A stretch of DNA of 64,000 nt from CAWGJF01 sp963822905 (GTDB lineage: Bacteria; Bacteroidota; Ignavibacteria; Ignavibacteriales; Ignavibacteriaceae). Position 1 is the stretch's first letter; each line of letters begins with the position of its first letter. The notes under the pieces are model-generated. The model saw nothing but the letters and a program-made list of their open reading frames with translations, had not been told where the DNA came from and did not search any database. The stretch spans positions 248,001 through 312,000 of the forward strand of contig CAWGJF010000007.1 in assembly GCA_963822905.1 (NCBI GenBank). The letters are read 5' to 3'. Positions 25,799 to 35,357 of the stretch are shown piece after piece. The position numbers were made by a program, and so were the translations under genes.

Positions 25799-26635
25799 AT
25801 GAGTTTTTATCCTCAGCCAAATAAATATCAGTGTGGTCCTTTCGCACTTAAATATGCATTAGTAATGCTTGGAAAATTTGAGAGTGAAAGAGTAATTGCA
25901 AAAAAAGCAGGTAGTAATTGGTGGAGAGGAACAGATGAAATCGGACTTGCTAAAGCTGCGAAACGATATGATTGCAAGATGAAATATTTTCGACGTGAAA
26001 CTGAACTTGACGCAGTAAAAGTTTTAACGCAACATTTAAAGAGAGGTTTTCCGTGTGTTTTAAGTGTTGATAATTGGGAACATTGGTTGACAGTCGTAAA
26101 TTGGCAACAAGGAAAATTTATTGTAATTGATAGTTCATTGGATAAAGTTATTGTAATTTATTCTGCAAGACAATTAACAAAGAGATGGAAATATATTGAT
26201 CCGGATAATGATTTTAAAAGTTATGATGGATATGCAGTTATTCCTGAATTTAAAATAAAAACCCGTGCAAAATTCACTCTTGCAAAAGCCGGTTACGTAA
26301 TGCAGCAAAAAAATTCTGATCTTGCTAAAAAATGGGATACTTATTTTAATGATTTGATTGCTATTTGTAAACCACTTACTGCTACTTCAATTCATACAAT
26401 TTCATTTGGTGAATTTTTAAGAAGATATGAAAAGATGCTTATCGAAGAAGTGGCAAACTGGCATGGTTCACCTTCCTACAGTGAATTGAGACACGTACTT
26501 GATAATATGAAATTTGTGGCAGATGCCTACAATCTCATAATTTATATTGATGAACATAAAAAAGTTCTTGTTGATGTCGCAAGTATTTTAATGATGTATT
26601 CCTGCGGAAAATATGGAATGAAAAAAATCTACTAA
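25799..26635 (+). CDS. C39-like papain-fold cysteine peptidase
   Basis: The protein has 278 residues with no signal peptide. The first 140 residues form a C39/papain-like domain with C12 in YQCGPFALKYAL, H95 in NWEHWLTVV and D111 in IVIDSS, a complete triad. The rest (about 150-278) is a helical region of unknown fold with SYSELRHVLDNMKFVADAY. It may process a peptide or act as an amidase in the cytoplasm. An isochorismatase-like hydrolase gene starts six bases after its stop, and an ATP-grasp ligase gene is divergent. The substrate is unknown. Confidence 0.75.
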   Translation: MSFYPQPNKYQCGPFALKYALVMLGKFESERVIAKKAGSNWWRGTDEIGLAKAAKRYDCKMKYFRRETELDAVKVLTQHLKRGFPCVLSVDNWEHWLTVVNWQQGKFIVIDSSLDKVIVIYSARQLTKRWKYIDPDNDFKSYDGYAVIPEFKIKTRAKFTLAKAGYVMQQKNSDLAKKWDTYFNDLIAICKPLTATSIHTISFGEFLRRYEKMLIEEVANWHGSPSYSELRHVLDNMKFVADAYNLIIYIDEHKKVLVDVASILMMYSCGKYGMKKIY

Positions 26636-26641
26636 CCAAAA

Positions 26642-27208
26642 ATGAATGAAGTTAAAAGATTTGACACTTTGCTTAAAATTGACAAAAGTGTTCTCCTGGT
26701 AATCGATATCCAGGAAAAGATCCTGCCGGTAATTAAAGATCATCAAATAATTATTTCAAATACTTTAAAACTTATTAAAGGTTTTAAAACTCTTAAAGTT
26801 CCGGTTTTTTATACCGAGCAATATCCAAAGGGGCTTGGTCATACTTTACCGAAAATTAAGAATGAATTTGAAGGTTCGGAACTTTTTGAAAAAATGTCCT
26901 TCAGTTGCGGTGGCGCTGAAAATCTTTTCTCGGTATTTAAAAAGCTGAAAAGAAACCAAATTATTGTGTGTGGAATAGAAGCACATGTTTGTGTTCAACA
27001 AACTGTACTTGATCTACTTGCAAACAATTTTCAGGTAAACGTTGCTTCCGATGCGATTTCTTCAAGAAAAGAAACAGATTACAAAATTGCATTGCAAAGA
27101 ATGCAAACTCATAAAGCTGAAATAACTACAACTGAATCAATTCTATTTGAACTTCTAAATGTTTGTGGAACGGACGTGTTTAAACAGATAAGCAAACTTG
27201 TAAAATAA
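26642..27208 (+). CDS. Isochorismatase-family cysteine hydrolase
   Basis: The protein has 188 residues. The catalytic triad of the family is present: D22 in LLVIDIQEKI, K84 in LFEKMSFSC and C117 in GIEAHVCVQQT, with the usual cis-peptide region before the cysteine. The family hydrolyses amides, nicotinamide, N-carbamoyl compounds or vinyl ethers; members of this YcaC-like subgroup are often of unknown substrate. It lies six bases after the C39-like peptidase gene and probably shares its transcript. A terminator hairpin follows. Confidence 0.85.
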   Translation: MNEVKRFDTLLKIDKSVLLVIDIQEKILPVIKDHQIIISNTLKLIKGFKTLKVPVFYTEQYPKGLGHTLPKIKNEFEGSELFEKMSFSCGGAENLFSVFKKLKRNQIIVCGIEAHVCVQQTVLDLLANNFQVNVASDAISSRKETDYKIALQRMQTHKAEITTTESILFELLNVCGTDVFKQISKLVK

Positions 27209-27228
27209 TTTGCCAGAAATTATTTTTT
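27204..27228 (+). terminator. AT-rich intrinsic terminator
   Basis: AATAATTT and AAATTATT form an 8-bp stem around a GCCAG loop, followed by four T. It overlaps the end of the isochorismatase gene. Confidence 0.55.
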
Positions 27229-27518
27229 CAGTAAACTGAACAATTGCCACAGCCTTAAAAACATCTATAATTGGATTAAAAACAGGTCAAATCCTTAGAA
27301 AAACTGCCGTTAATTTTGTCTCACAATGGCTAAATTCCTGTTCTGAAACAGCCAAAAACAATGCCTTTTCGTAAGAATTTCTAAGATTTTTAGGTAATAT
27401 TTACTATACATTTCATAACCTAAATATTTTAAGAAGTTCCGATAATTTGAAGTATGGCATAACGGTTGAAGAAGATGGATCGACATATTAAAAATTGATA
27501 AATATTATTTCCTGTTAA
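27229..27518. other. Intergenic region before a TPR gene
   Basis: About 290 bases without a gene or a repeat that I can recognise. It presumably holds the promoter of the TPR gene; I see no clear promoter box. Confidence 0.4.
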
Positions 27519-28760
27519 TTGAATAATACATTTCGAAATACAGAACCGGTAATTGAAGAAGTTTTGAAGAATTTCTTTTCAGAGCAAGAAATTAAAGAGT
27601 TTTCTGATAGCTTGCTTAATGATTCCGATTCTAAAGCTGCAGAAAAAATCGAGGCCAATGATTTTGCTCAAAAACAAATGAGTTATCACATAATAACCGG
27701 GGCAAAACTAAAATCACAAATTGATCTGCTCATTACCTTTGGTGAATCCAAACTTTCTCAGGAAAACCTTCTGAATCTTCTTTTATACCTGGGGCAATCT
27801 TCAATAACTCTTGGGGAGTTTAACCTTGCAATTGAAATTCACCAAAAAATAATTAAACTTACTCACCATTCTGAAGAAATGCAGAACATTGCTGCACATG
27901 CTTATCTTCATATAGGTGAAATTCATAGCCGGCAGGCTCAATGGGAACTAAGTCTTCATAACCTTGAAGTAGCAATTAATCTTTTCACAAAAGAAGAAGA
28001 TAAAAGGGGTACAGCAGAGTGTGAAAATATTCTTGGGACGATTTACGGTGACCAGGGAAATATTGATAAAGCAATATTACATTTTGAAAATGCCTTGATG
28101 GCAATGGTTGATAAAAATGATAAAGCATTACTTGGAAAAATTGAAATTAATATTGGTATCGTAAATAACATCAGGGGAAAGCATGATGAAGCTCTTTCTT
28201 ATTTAAAACGAGCATTGGTTAATTTTGAAACTCTAAAGGATTTACGAAGAATTTCCGAAATACATCAAAACATGGGAATGGTGTTCTCAAAGAAAAAGGA
28301 ATACCAGAGTGCGTTACGTGAATTCGATTTGAGTCTTGAGTCGGCTTTTCAAAAAAATTATTTGCCTTCGATTGGGATTGGTTATATCAGTAAAGCATTT
28401 ATTTATACTCAACTAAATGATTTTGTACTTGCTGATGCATTTACTGATAAAGCAATGGAAATTTCATATAAAATAAATGACAAGCTTACTATTGCAGAAG
28501 TTTATAAGATTAAAGGAATAGTACAAAGAAAGCTAAACAACTTTGAAGCATCAGAAAATTATCTTCTAACAAGTCTAAGATTGAATAAAGAACTATCCAA
28601 CCAGTTAAATGTTGCTGAGTCTGCTTTTGAATTGGGTTATCTTTATAAGCAAACAAAAAAGAAAGCAAAAAGCAAAGCCTTTTTACAGGATGCGCTTCAT
28701 TATTATGAATCAATAGGCTTATCAGAAGAAGTGAAACTGATTGAAGATTTATTAAAATAG
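27519..28760 (+). CDS. Cytoplasmic TPR-repeat protein
   Basis: The protein has 413 residues and no signal peptide or membrane segment. After a helical N-terminal part (about 1-60) it consists of about eight tetratricopeptide repeats (for example LGTIYGDQGNIDKAILHFENAL, GYLYKQTKKKAKSKAFLQDALH). TTG at 27519 is the first start after an in-frame stop; no ATG occurs before residue 54, so the TTG is accepted. The repeats resemble the sensor part of Rap/Spr or of Bacteroidota TPR kinases, but no output domain is present. The role is unknown. Confidence 0.75.
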   Translation: MNNTFRNTEPVIEEVLKNFFSEQEIKEFSDSLLNDSDSKAAEKIEANDFAQKQMSYHIITGAKLKSQIDLLITFGESKLSQENLLNLLLYLGQSSITLGEFNLAIEIHQKIIKLTHHSEEMQNIAAHAYLHIGEIHSRQAQWELSLHNLEVAINLFTKEEDKRGTAECENILGTIYGDQGNIDKAILHFENALMAMVDKNDKALLGKIEINIGIVNNIRGKHDEALSYLKRALVNFETLKDLRRISEIHQNMGMVFSKKKEYQSALREFDLSLESAFQKNYLPSIGIGYISKAFIYTQLNDFVLADAFTDKAMEISYKINDKLTIAEVYKIKGIVQRKLNNFEASENYLLTSLRLNKELSNQLNVAESAFELGYLYKQTKKKAKSKAFLQDALHYYESIGLSEEVKLIEDLLK

Positions 28761-28780
28761 TAGTTTAAAATATTGTAGTT

Positions 28781-28807
28781 AAAAAGCCCCAATGAACGGG
28801 GCTTTTT
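28781..28807. terminator. Bidirectional terminator
   Basis: AAAAAGCCCC and GGGGCTTTTT flank the loop AATGAAC. It lies between the convergent TPR and Yip1 genes and would work for both. Confidence 0.9.
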
Positions 28808-28820
28808 AATTTTAAATTTA

Positions 28821-29417
28821 TCAGCGGATATTTGAGAGTCCTGCCAAAAAGGACACACCAAAAACAGCAAGTAGTATAGCTGTTAGAATTGCACCGACAA
28901 CAAAATAAACAACTAGAAGAATTACAATTGAAACAATCAAATAACCAACTCTCTTATCTTCCGGGGTTTTCATCATTGGGGTTAATCCAAGAAATAGAAG
29001 ATATAAGCCGTATAACCCGACTAATCCGGATAGCCAACCTATTGACGGCAGAATATATAACACACCAGCAACCCAGATAGGTGTCATAGAATATGCAACA
29101 AGCTGAATAGCTTTCCCGGTATTTTTTTGTGATCCAAAACTTGATGCAAGTGCATCAATTACAAACCCGGCAACTAACACAGATATGAAAGAACTGAGGA
29201 GCTGAACCAGTCCCATAGCAATTCCATATGTAAAAGAAGTAAAACCAAGAATACCAATAACACCCCAACCTATAATAGAAAACACAGTTGGAATAAGTGC
29301 TAGTGGAAGCACATAAGAAATAAGAATTTGCTGAATGTTCGGCTCTTCATTAGCAATAGCATCCCATTCAGTTTTTGGAGACAACATTATATTTTTTGCT
29401 CTGTCAACAAGATTCAT
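28821..29417 (-). CDS. Yip1-family membrane protein
   Basis: The protein has 198 residues. It begins NLVDRAKNIMLSPKTEWDAIANEEP, the typical soluble start of bacterial Yip1/YIPF-like proteins, and then has about five membrane helices with GKAIQLVAYSMTPIWVAG in the middle. The family is thought to act in membrane organisation; the bacterial role is unknown. It stands alone between a shared terminator and a 284-bp gap. Confidence 0.8.
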   Translation of the reverse strand: MNLVDRAKNIMLSPKTEWDAIANEEPNIQQILISYVLPLALIPTVFSIIGWGVIGILGFTSFTYGIAMGLVQLLSSFISVLVAGFVIDALASSFGSQKNTGKAIQLVAYSMTPIWVAGVLYILPSIGWLSGLVGLYGLYLLFLGLTPMMKTPEDKRVGYLIVSIVILLVVYFVVGAILTAILLAVFGVSFLAGLSNIR

Positions 29418-29701
29418 TTTGCACTCCTTTTTTTATAGTTGTATTATATTTTTCATTAACAACGAATTTTCACTTATAATAAAGGTAAGAATTGATGCAG
29501 TGAGCACTCGAAACATACGTTCTCCCGAAATAATTTCGAATTTCTCTTTTAAAATATCAGGTTGCTATGATATATGAATTTTAAAATATTATTTTGCCCT
29601 GTAATCGCCTAAGATGGTCTGTTTTTGTTATAGCAAAACTTAACAAAAATAGGATACTGTTACAAAAAAAAATTGAATGTTTTAATCTTAAATGTTGCGA
29701 A

Positions 29702-30874
29702 TTAGAAAGAATATTTCAATCTGAGATAAATTGCTGTACCGTATTCACCAAATTCAGTTAATGATTTTCCATCAAAGAAAAAAGCATTTAAAAACAAATC
29801 AAGATTAGTAATTAAAGAGTAAGAGACTGAAGGCACAATAATGAATGAATGATCAGATGGGTTAAAAATACCAAAGATTGTTCCCCTGATTAATGGCGAA
29901 ATATCATAGGCAAACTCCTGGTATAAAGACCAGCGGGCAGCGCTTAACATCCCAAGTGAAGATGCTTCCTGCTGATAAAGAAATGTATTTTTTGTTTTAC
30001 CGTTATTGTTAAACAAAACTTCAGTGTGAATATAAAATGAATTCTCAAATGTGTAGTCTCCTGAAAATGATGCTGAAACAATAGATTGATCAAAAGTATT
30101 TAATGAATTATTGATTTGCCCTGATTGATTTGTTTTTTCACTCACAAGTATTTCGCCTCTAAAGCCCGCATCAAGAATATCCCCCGCCCAACTGAATCCT
30201 GCAAGCCATCTTTTAAATCTCATTCCTGCAATAATGTTGAAATCGTAATCCCATTTATTAATACTCCAGAGTCCAGCAAAGATTTGGTCACTGTTTTTTT
30301 TTGCAGGTTTGTATGCAATTTCAAATTTTGAAACTGCGCCTGTATAGTACTGTAACCTGATTGCATCTGTTGCAGGTAATTCTTCATAATCAAAATCGAG
30401 TACATTTAAAGGATTAAAAATATCTGTCGGATTCCAGACCCAACAGGTTCCCCACGCAACGCGTTGTCTCCCAAGTGTAAGTTGAACTTTGTTTACATTC
30501 CAATCAAAATAAAGTCTGTCAACTTCTAAATAGCCCAGTGAGGATTTTGAATTCCATATCATCCAGTCCAAATCGACAAAATCTCTTTTAGTTTGAATCA
30601 AATCCGAATAGTTTGGAATCTTTTCAACCGAACCGCCATAATATGTACGGAAGCGAAGTTCCAGAGCAGTGATAATATTTTGCGAAGGATAATAACGAAA
30701 ATTTAATCTTGTGTGTAGCAGATGATCATTTAACCGTGAATCAATTCCCGGATATTTTGAAGTTCCGAAAAGATATTTTTGATAACCTCCAAAATCGAAA
30801 TTGGATAACTGGGCAAAACTCTGATTCCCTAAAAGTATAACCAGCAGAAAGAATAATTTAATTCGATATTGCAT
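29702..30874 (-). CDS. Outer-membrane beta-barrel of the TetR/Lol-like operon
   Basis: The start is placed at the ATG at 30874, which gives 390 residues and a proper signal peptide (YRIKLFFLLVILLGNQSFAQ). The gene overlaps the end of the ABC ATPase gene by 17 bases. The body alternates polar and hydrophobic residues as in a 14-18-strand barrel, with LTLGRQRVAWGTCWVWNPTDIFNP resembling DUF1302/alginate-export-like barrels; it ends in KYSF. As the last gene of the operon it may be the outer-membrane acceptor or exit of the exported lipid or lipoprotein. That is inference. Confidence 0.7.
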   Translation of the reverse strand: MQYRIKLFFLLVILLGNQSFAQLSNFDFGGYQKYLFGTSKYPGIDSRLNDHLLHTRLNFRYYPSQNIITALELRFRTYYGGSVEKIPNYSDLIQTKRDFVDLDWMIWNSKSSLGYLEVDRLYFDWNVNKVQLTLGRQRVAWGTCWVWNPTDIFNPLNVLDFDYEELPATDAIRLQYYTGAVSKFEIAYKPAKKNSDQIFAGLWSINKWDYDFNIIAGMRFKRWLAGFSWAGDILDAGFRGEILVSEKTNQSGQINNSLNTFDQSIVSASFSGDYTFENSFYIHTEVLFNNNGKTKNTFLYQQEASSLGMLSAARWSLYQEFAYDISPLIRGTIFGIFNPSDHSFIIVPSVSYSLITNLDLFLNAFFFDGKSLTEFGEYGTAIYLRLKYSF

Positions 30875-31559
30875 TTTCTTTTGTAACCTCGTTTTCGATC
30901 TTGCCATCTTTTAAAGTTACAACCCTGTGTGCTCTGTCTATTACTCTTTGATCGTGAGTTGAGAAAACAAAAGTCATTTTGTGTTCTACATTCAGTTTTT
31001 CCATAAGATCTAGTAATGCATCTGCGGTAACCGAATCAAGGTTCGCAGTTGGTTCATCTGCTAGAACAAAAGATGGCTGTGATGCAAGAGCCCTTGCAAC
31101 CGCAACTCTTTGCTGCTGTCCACCTGAAAGCTGTGTTGGTTTACTGTTAAGTCTTTCTTCCAATCCTACTGAAGTAAGAAGATCAATTGCCTTTTTCTCT
31201 CTTTCTTCTTTGCTCATTCCCTGGAGCAGCATTATGAATTCAACGTTCTCTTTTGCAGTAAAAACAGGGATTAAATTATAAGCCTGAAAAACAAAACCGA
31301 TATGATGCAGCCTGAAGTTGACCAGCTCATCTGCTTTGTAAGTTGATATATCTACTCCATCAACAATTACATTTCCGGAAGTCGGAACATCGAGTCCGCC
31401 AATCATATTTAACAAAGTTGTTTTGCCAGAACCCGAAGGTCCTACAATTGCAGTGAATTCACCGCTCTCAATTGAAAGATCAACCTCAGTTAAAGCTTTA
31501 ACTGGAACTGCCGTTCCATCATAAACTTTGGTTACTTTATTAAGTTTTATTAGGGGCAT
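30858..31559 (-). CDS. ABC transporter ATP-binding protein, LolD/MacB-like
   Basis: The start is placed at the ATG at 31559 (233 residues, MPLIKLNKVTKVYDG), 11 bases after the permease stop; a longer frame would overlap that gene. Walker A is GPSGSGKTTLLN, the signature LSGGQQQRVAVARAL, Walker B FVLADEPTANLD, and the H-loop histidine lies in FSTHDQ. It powers the two FtsX-type permeases encoded just upstream. The subfamily (LolD, MacB, FtsE) handles lipoproteins, lipids or peptides at the inner membrane and usually does not move small solutes across it. Confidence 0.92.
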   Translation of the reverse strand: MPLIKLNKVTKVYDGTAVPVKALTEVDLSIESGEFTAIVGPSGSGKTTLLNMIGGLDVPTSGNVIVDGVDISTYKADELVNFRLHHIGFVFQAYNLIPVFTAKENVEFIMLLQGMSKEEREKKAIDLLTSVGLEERLNSKPTQLSGGQQQRVAVARALASQPSFVLADEPTANLDSVTADALLDLMEKLNVEHKMTFVFSTHDQRVIDRAHRVVTLKDGKIENEVTKENAISN

Positions 31560-31570
31560 TTTTTCTCCTA

Positions 31571-32785
31571 TTAATAGGTTCTTATTGCTTGTGCCGGTAT
31601 TAATTTGATTGCCTTTATTGCCGGATAAATTGCAGACAATATTGCTGTTATTAAAACCATTACTGTTATTGATATATAAAAATTTATTGGCAATGCCGGT
31701 TGAAGAATAGGACTGATACTCCACGCCGACATCCCTTCTGCAAATGCTGAAAGATTAATTCCATGTTTTCCAAAATAACTAATCAGTAATGCTGCTAAGA
31801 GCATTCCTATAATTGCAGCAACAATAGAAAGAGAAACGGTTTCTATAATTATCATTGAGAAAACCCTTCTGCGTTTCATACCAATTGCCATAAGTACACC
31901 AAATTCTCTTACTCTTTCCATAACTGACATCAGCATTGTGTTTGTGATTCCAAATAATAATGCAAATAAAATAATTCCAAGAAAAATATTTAGTTGAAAT
32001 CCCATCATTTCATCCATAAGCTTCAATTCAGGTGCGAGTTGTTTCCAGCTTTTTACGGAAAAACCTGCATATTCAGTTTTCAACTTTTTATAGACTGAAT
32101 CTACATTCTGAACTGAGTTTAACCTGATTACAATTTCATGATAAATTGGTTTTGAATTAATTAATGAAAGAATATCATTCTGCCGAATAAACACATTTGA
32201 TTTATCAAAAGCCGAAGATTCAGTTTTAAATATTCCAACAATCCGGAAAGCACCATAAATTATCGAACCATCGAGATCCTGGAAACTGAGAACTATTTTT
32301 GATTTTAATCTTATCCCAAGATTTTCTGCCAGTTTTTGTCCTACAACAATCTGGTTTTTACCATTTTCCTGAAAATATTTTCCCTCAATGATTTGTTTAT
32401 GAATACTTGTGATTGATTTTTCTTCATCCGGGTTAATTCCAACAATCCGTAAACCATTTGAAGTTGTTGCTGACGAGCCCATTCCTTCAATTACAATTCT
32501 TGGAGAAATACCGACAACATTTTTTAAAGATTTAATACTATTAAATAATTGATCGGCATCCGGGATTGTATCTGTGATGAGTTTATCATCTTCGAATTTG
32601 GCTGAATGAATTTGAATATGTCCAAGGTCACGATTGATTGTTGAATTGATTACCGAGTCCCCCATCCCAAACATAACAGAGCTAGCAAAGAGTCCACAAA
32701 GCAAGCCAACAGCTATTGCCGCCATAATTATCAGACTTCTTTTTTTATTTCTCCAGATATTTCTCCAGGCAAGTGCAAATAACAT
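31571..32785 (-). CDS. FtsX/LolC-type ABC permease (first of two)
   Basis: The protein has 404 residues. One N-terminal helix (FALAWRNIWRNKKRSLIIM) is followed by a large periplasmic MacB-PCD-like domain (about 45-245) and three C-terminal helices. REFGVLMAIGMKRRRVFSMI is the coupling-helix motif typical of LolC/LolE/MacB. It lies one base after the second permease gene. The pair should form a heterodimer that extracts a lipid-linked substrate from the outer leaflet of the inner membrane. Confidence 0.88.
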   Translation of the reverse strand: MLFALAWRNIWRNKKRSLIIMAAIAVGLLCGLFASSVMFGMGDSVINSTINRDLGHIQIHSAKFEDDKLITDTIPDADQLFNSIKSLKNVVGISPRIVIEGMGSSATTSNGLRIVGINPDEEKSITSIHKQIIEGKYFQENGKNQIVVGQKLAENLGIRLKSKIVLSFQDLDGSIIYGAFRIVGIFKTESSAFDKSNVFIRQNDILSLINSKPIYHEIVIRLNSVQNVDSVYKKLKTEYAGFSVKSWKQLAPELKLMDEMMGFQLNIFLGIILFALLFGITNTMLMSVMERVREFGVLMAIGMKRRRVFSMIIIETVSLSIVAAIIGMLLAALLISYFGKHGINLSAFAEGMSAWSISPILQPALPINFYISITVMVLITAILSAIYPAIKAIKLIPAQAIRTY

Positions 32786-32786
32786 A

Positions 32787-34007
32787 TCAACCTCTAACCG
32801 CTTCTACAGGTTTTAGTTTTCTTATAAAATTAATTGGGTACAATCCTGAAACCAGAGCAATTGCAAGCACAGTCCAGATTTGTGCAAAGAACATTCCCGG
32901 ATTAATTGCGAACGGAAGAATTGGTTCAAAACCCCATGCAACAATTGCGTCAGCCATTTCACCCGTTAGTGGAATTGGATTCGCAACAAAATAAAGTATG
33001 ATTGGCAAACTAATTACCACACCTGCAATTACTCCAATAAACGAAATAAAAAATGTTTCAAGTACTGTTACGAAATAGAGTTTTGACTTTTTCATTCCAA
33101 CAGAAATCAAGATTCCAAATTCCTTAACGCGCTCTGCAGTCATCATCATTACTGTTCCGAAAATTCCAAACGCTATTACGAGATATAAAATTGCAAGCAT
33201 AATTATTCCCTGTGCATTATCAACTTGAATTGACTGAACAAGTTCAGGAGATAATTTTTCCCACGTCATTACTTCATAATTTTTATCAAACAGTTTTTGA
33301 ATTTTTTCTGTAATGCCATCCACTGATTTAGGATTATCAATCATAATTGAAAGTGAAGTGGTTCTTCCGGGAGCAGAAAAAACCCATTGTGCATAAGGAA
33401 TACTTAAATATGAAAATGATTTATTCAGTTCCGGCAAAGTAAACTTCACTATTCCCTGGACTGGAACAAGTTCTGCAGCGGTGACTCCGTGATAACCCTG
33501 CCCATAAATTACCACGGTATCACCTAATCCTGCATTCAGAAGTTCTGCTAAACCTTGAGCAAGTAAAATACCTTTTGAATCTTTTTGCAGGTAAGTCCCC
33601 TTAACAACTTTCGCTTTCAACCTTGTTATCTGGTCTTCATCCTTCGGTTCAATTCCTATAATTTGTGCAACCTTTGTAACATTTCCATGGGAAAGCAATG
33701 AAAATGTTTCAAACCTGTTTACTGTATGTGTAACACCTTCGATACTTTTAATTTCAACAATTTTTTCTTTATCTAATACCATACTTTCTTCTAGTGATCT
33801 TTTTTCCCAGTAGTCTTTTCCGTGAACCTGGATATAGCCAGTGTACATTCTCACGGAAGCATCAATCATATAGTCATAATAACCACTTTGCATCGAACGC
33901 ATCAATAATGCAAGAAGCACAGCAAAGAGAACAGAGGATGCCGCGATGAAAGTTCGTTTTTTATTCCGCCAGAGATTGCGCCAGGCAAGTAAAATGTAAG
34001 TCTTCAT
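32787..34007 (-). CDS. FtsX/LolE-type ABC permease (second of two)
   Basis: The protein has 406 residues with the same layout: N-terminal helix (LLAWRNLWRNKKRTFIAASS), periplasmic domain (about 45-255) and three helices, with VKEFGILISVGMKKSKLY as coupling motif. It shares one base with the LolA-like gene stop, so it is translationally coupled. The two permeases are only distantly alike, as in LolC and LolE. Confidence 0.88.
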   Translation of the reverse strand: MKTYILLAWRNLWRNKKRTFIAASSVLFAVLLALLMRSMQSGYYDYMIDASVRMYTGYIQVHGKDYWEKRSLEESMVLDKEKIVEIKSIEGVTHTVNRFETFSLLSHGNVTKVAQIIGIEPKDEDQITRLKAKVVKGTYLQKDSKGILLAQGLAELLNAGLGDTVVIYGQGYHGVTAAELVPVQGIVKFTLPELNKSFSYLSIPYAQWVFSAPGRTTSLSIMIDNPKSVDGITEKIQKLFDKNYEVMTWEKLSPELVQSIQVDNAQGIIMLAILYLVIAFGIFGTVMMMTAERVKEFGILISVGMKKSKLYFVTVLETFFISFIGVIAGVVISLPIILYFVANPIPLTGEMADAIVAWGFEPILPFAINPGMFFAQIWTVLAIALVSGLYPINFIRKLKPVEAVRG

Positions 34008-34756
34008 TATCTTATTCTTTTCATATTTTGTTCAGAGAAGAATGACTCTTTAGCATCAATATTAAAATCCATTTTTTCATAAATCATTACAGTTTTTTCT
34101 CCAGGTTTATCTTCAGGAATCATTTCCCAGTGAGTCGGGATTGTCCGATCATCCATTTTTTTAATATCGGTACCGAGAAATGTTTTCACCAGGTAATCAT
34201 CTTCATCATAAAACTCAGCTTTGAGTTGATAAAATTCATTTTCTGAAATCCAGCTTATTATCTTTCCCCAAACAACTCCCGCATCCGGTTTCGGGATTGA
34301 CTCTATCACATAACAATCATAGCCCTCATAGTTTTCCTTCCTAAGAATCGAGTGAGTGTAATCATCAACTTTGGATGATTCTTTTACAAGATCATCATTT
34401 GTGAAGTCAGATCCCATCCAGGACTGCAGCATCATCGAAGGCGGAATTTTTATGACACGCTGAGCCGATGGCAGCCAATTCCAGACTTCCTTTTTTCTTT
34501 TGAGTGTCACAGTCCCTTTATCTCTTGCCGGTTCGGTTATATAAATTATAGCATAATCAGGCTCTAGTGCCCAGCTTTTCATTCCGATTGTCCGGCTCCA
34601 GTCTTTTTTAACAATTGTCATCTTTAATTCTGAATAGCTGCTTTTGGATTTCATCAATTGATCAGCTTTACGCATAATTTCTTTTGCGTCTTGAGCATTT
34701 ACAAAAGGATAAAATGAAAAAAAGAACAAGAAAAAATATTTAATAAGTGTTTTCAT
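34007..34756 (-). CDS. LolA-like outer-membrane lipoprotein-sorting protein
   Basis: The protein has 249 residues with a signal peptide (about 1-20, FYPFVNAQ). The body has the LolA/LppX-like half-barrel pattern, with MRKADQLMKSKSSYSELKM, RDKGTVTLKRKKEVWNWLP and SQRVIKIPPSMMLQSWMGSDFTN stretched over two periods, and belongs to the longer outer-membrane lipoprotein-sorting protein family. It should carry a hydrophobic ligand through the periplasm, from the FtsX permeases to the barrel protein of the same operon. Confidence 0.85.
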   Translation of the reverse strand: MKTLIKYFFLFFFSFYPFVNAQDAKEIMRKADQLMKSKSSYSELKMTIVKKDWSRTIGMKSWALEPDYAIIYITEPARDKGTVTLKRKKEVWNWLPSAQRVIKIPPSMMLQSWMGSDFTNDDLVKESSKVDDYTHSILRKENYEGYDCYVIESIPKPDAGVVWGKIISWISENEFYQLKAEFYDEDDYLVKTFLGTDIKKMDDRTIPTHWEMIPEDKPGEKTVMIYEKMDFNIDAKESFFSEQNMKRIR

Positions 34757-34758
34757 GG

Positions 34759-35334
34759 TTATGTAAATTGTTTAATCATAAATTGTTTAATTTTTTCAGC
34801 AGGAAAAGTTTCAGGATCAATAATTATATGAAACTGGATTCCATCTAAAATTGCCGAGAAGTAACGCATTGTTGCAATTGGATCTTCTTCACCTTTTTCT
34901 TTAAAGTATTGAGCTATTGAAATCATGTAAGGATAAACTTTATCCATAACTTTTTTCATCAGCATGCTCATCACATCAGGTTGTACAAATACTCCGAAAT
35001 AGAGTTTCCAGTACTCGGGTTTTTCGAGAACCAGGTCAACACTTTTATTAATAAAATTAATAACGTGTTTCTTCATAATTTTTTCGCCGGGCTTTAATGG
35101 TAAAAGTTCTTTCATAAATTCATCGAACATTCCAATCATTAATTCGTTTAACAATTCTTCTTTACTTTTGAAATAATTGTAAAGCAGTCCTTTTGAAATC
35201 CCTGCTATGTTTGCAATTGAACTGACTGTTGAAGAGTGATATCCATCTCTGGCAAAAACCACCAATGCTGCATCCAGGATTTTCTGTTTGCTGACTTTTC
35301 TTATTTCTTCGTATTGTTGTTTTGTTCTTGGCAT
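34759..35334 (-). CDS. TetR/AcrR-family repressor
   Basis: The start is placed at the ATG at 35334 (191 residues, MPRTKQQYEEIRKVSKQK). Residues about 15-60 form the TetR helix-turn-helix (DAALVVFARDGYHSSTVSSIANIAGISKGLLYNYFKSKEELL). The C-terminal part is a ligand-binding and dimer domain. It heads the LolA-like/ABC/barrel operon with two bases to the next gene, so it is very likely its own and the operon's repressor, acting on the palindrome nine bases upstream. The ligand is unknown. Confidence 0.9.
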   Translation of the reverse strand: MPRTKQQYEEIRKVSKQKILDAALVVFARDGYHSSTVSSIANIAGISKGLLYNYFKSKEELLNELMIGMFDEFMKELLPLKPGEKIMKKHVINFINKSVDLVLEKPEYWKLYFGVFVQPDVMSMLMKKVMDKVYPYMISIAQYFKEKGEEDPIATMRYFSAILDGIQFHIIIDPETFPAEKIKQFMIKQFT

Positions 35335-35343
35335 ATTTTTGAC

Positions 35344-35357
35344 TGAACGTTTATTCA
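35344..35357. promoter_or_regulatory. Candidate TetR operator
   Basis: TGAATAAACGTTCA on the minus strand has TGAA and TTCA half-sites separated by six bases, the general form of TetR-family operators. It lies nine bases before the TetR start codon, where binding would block transcription of the operon. Confidence 0.5.

Noticed and set aside
30875..30907. Longer N-terminus of the barrel protein
   Set aside because: The extra 11 residues would precede a complete signal peptide and enlarge the overlap with the ABC gene.
31560..31724. 55-residue extension of the ABC ATPase
   Set aside because: It overlaps the end of the permease gene, is not like an ATPase N-terminus, and the ATG at 31559 gives the standard start.
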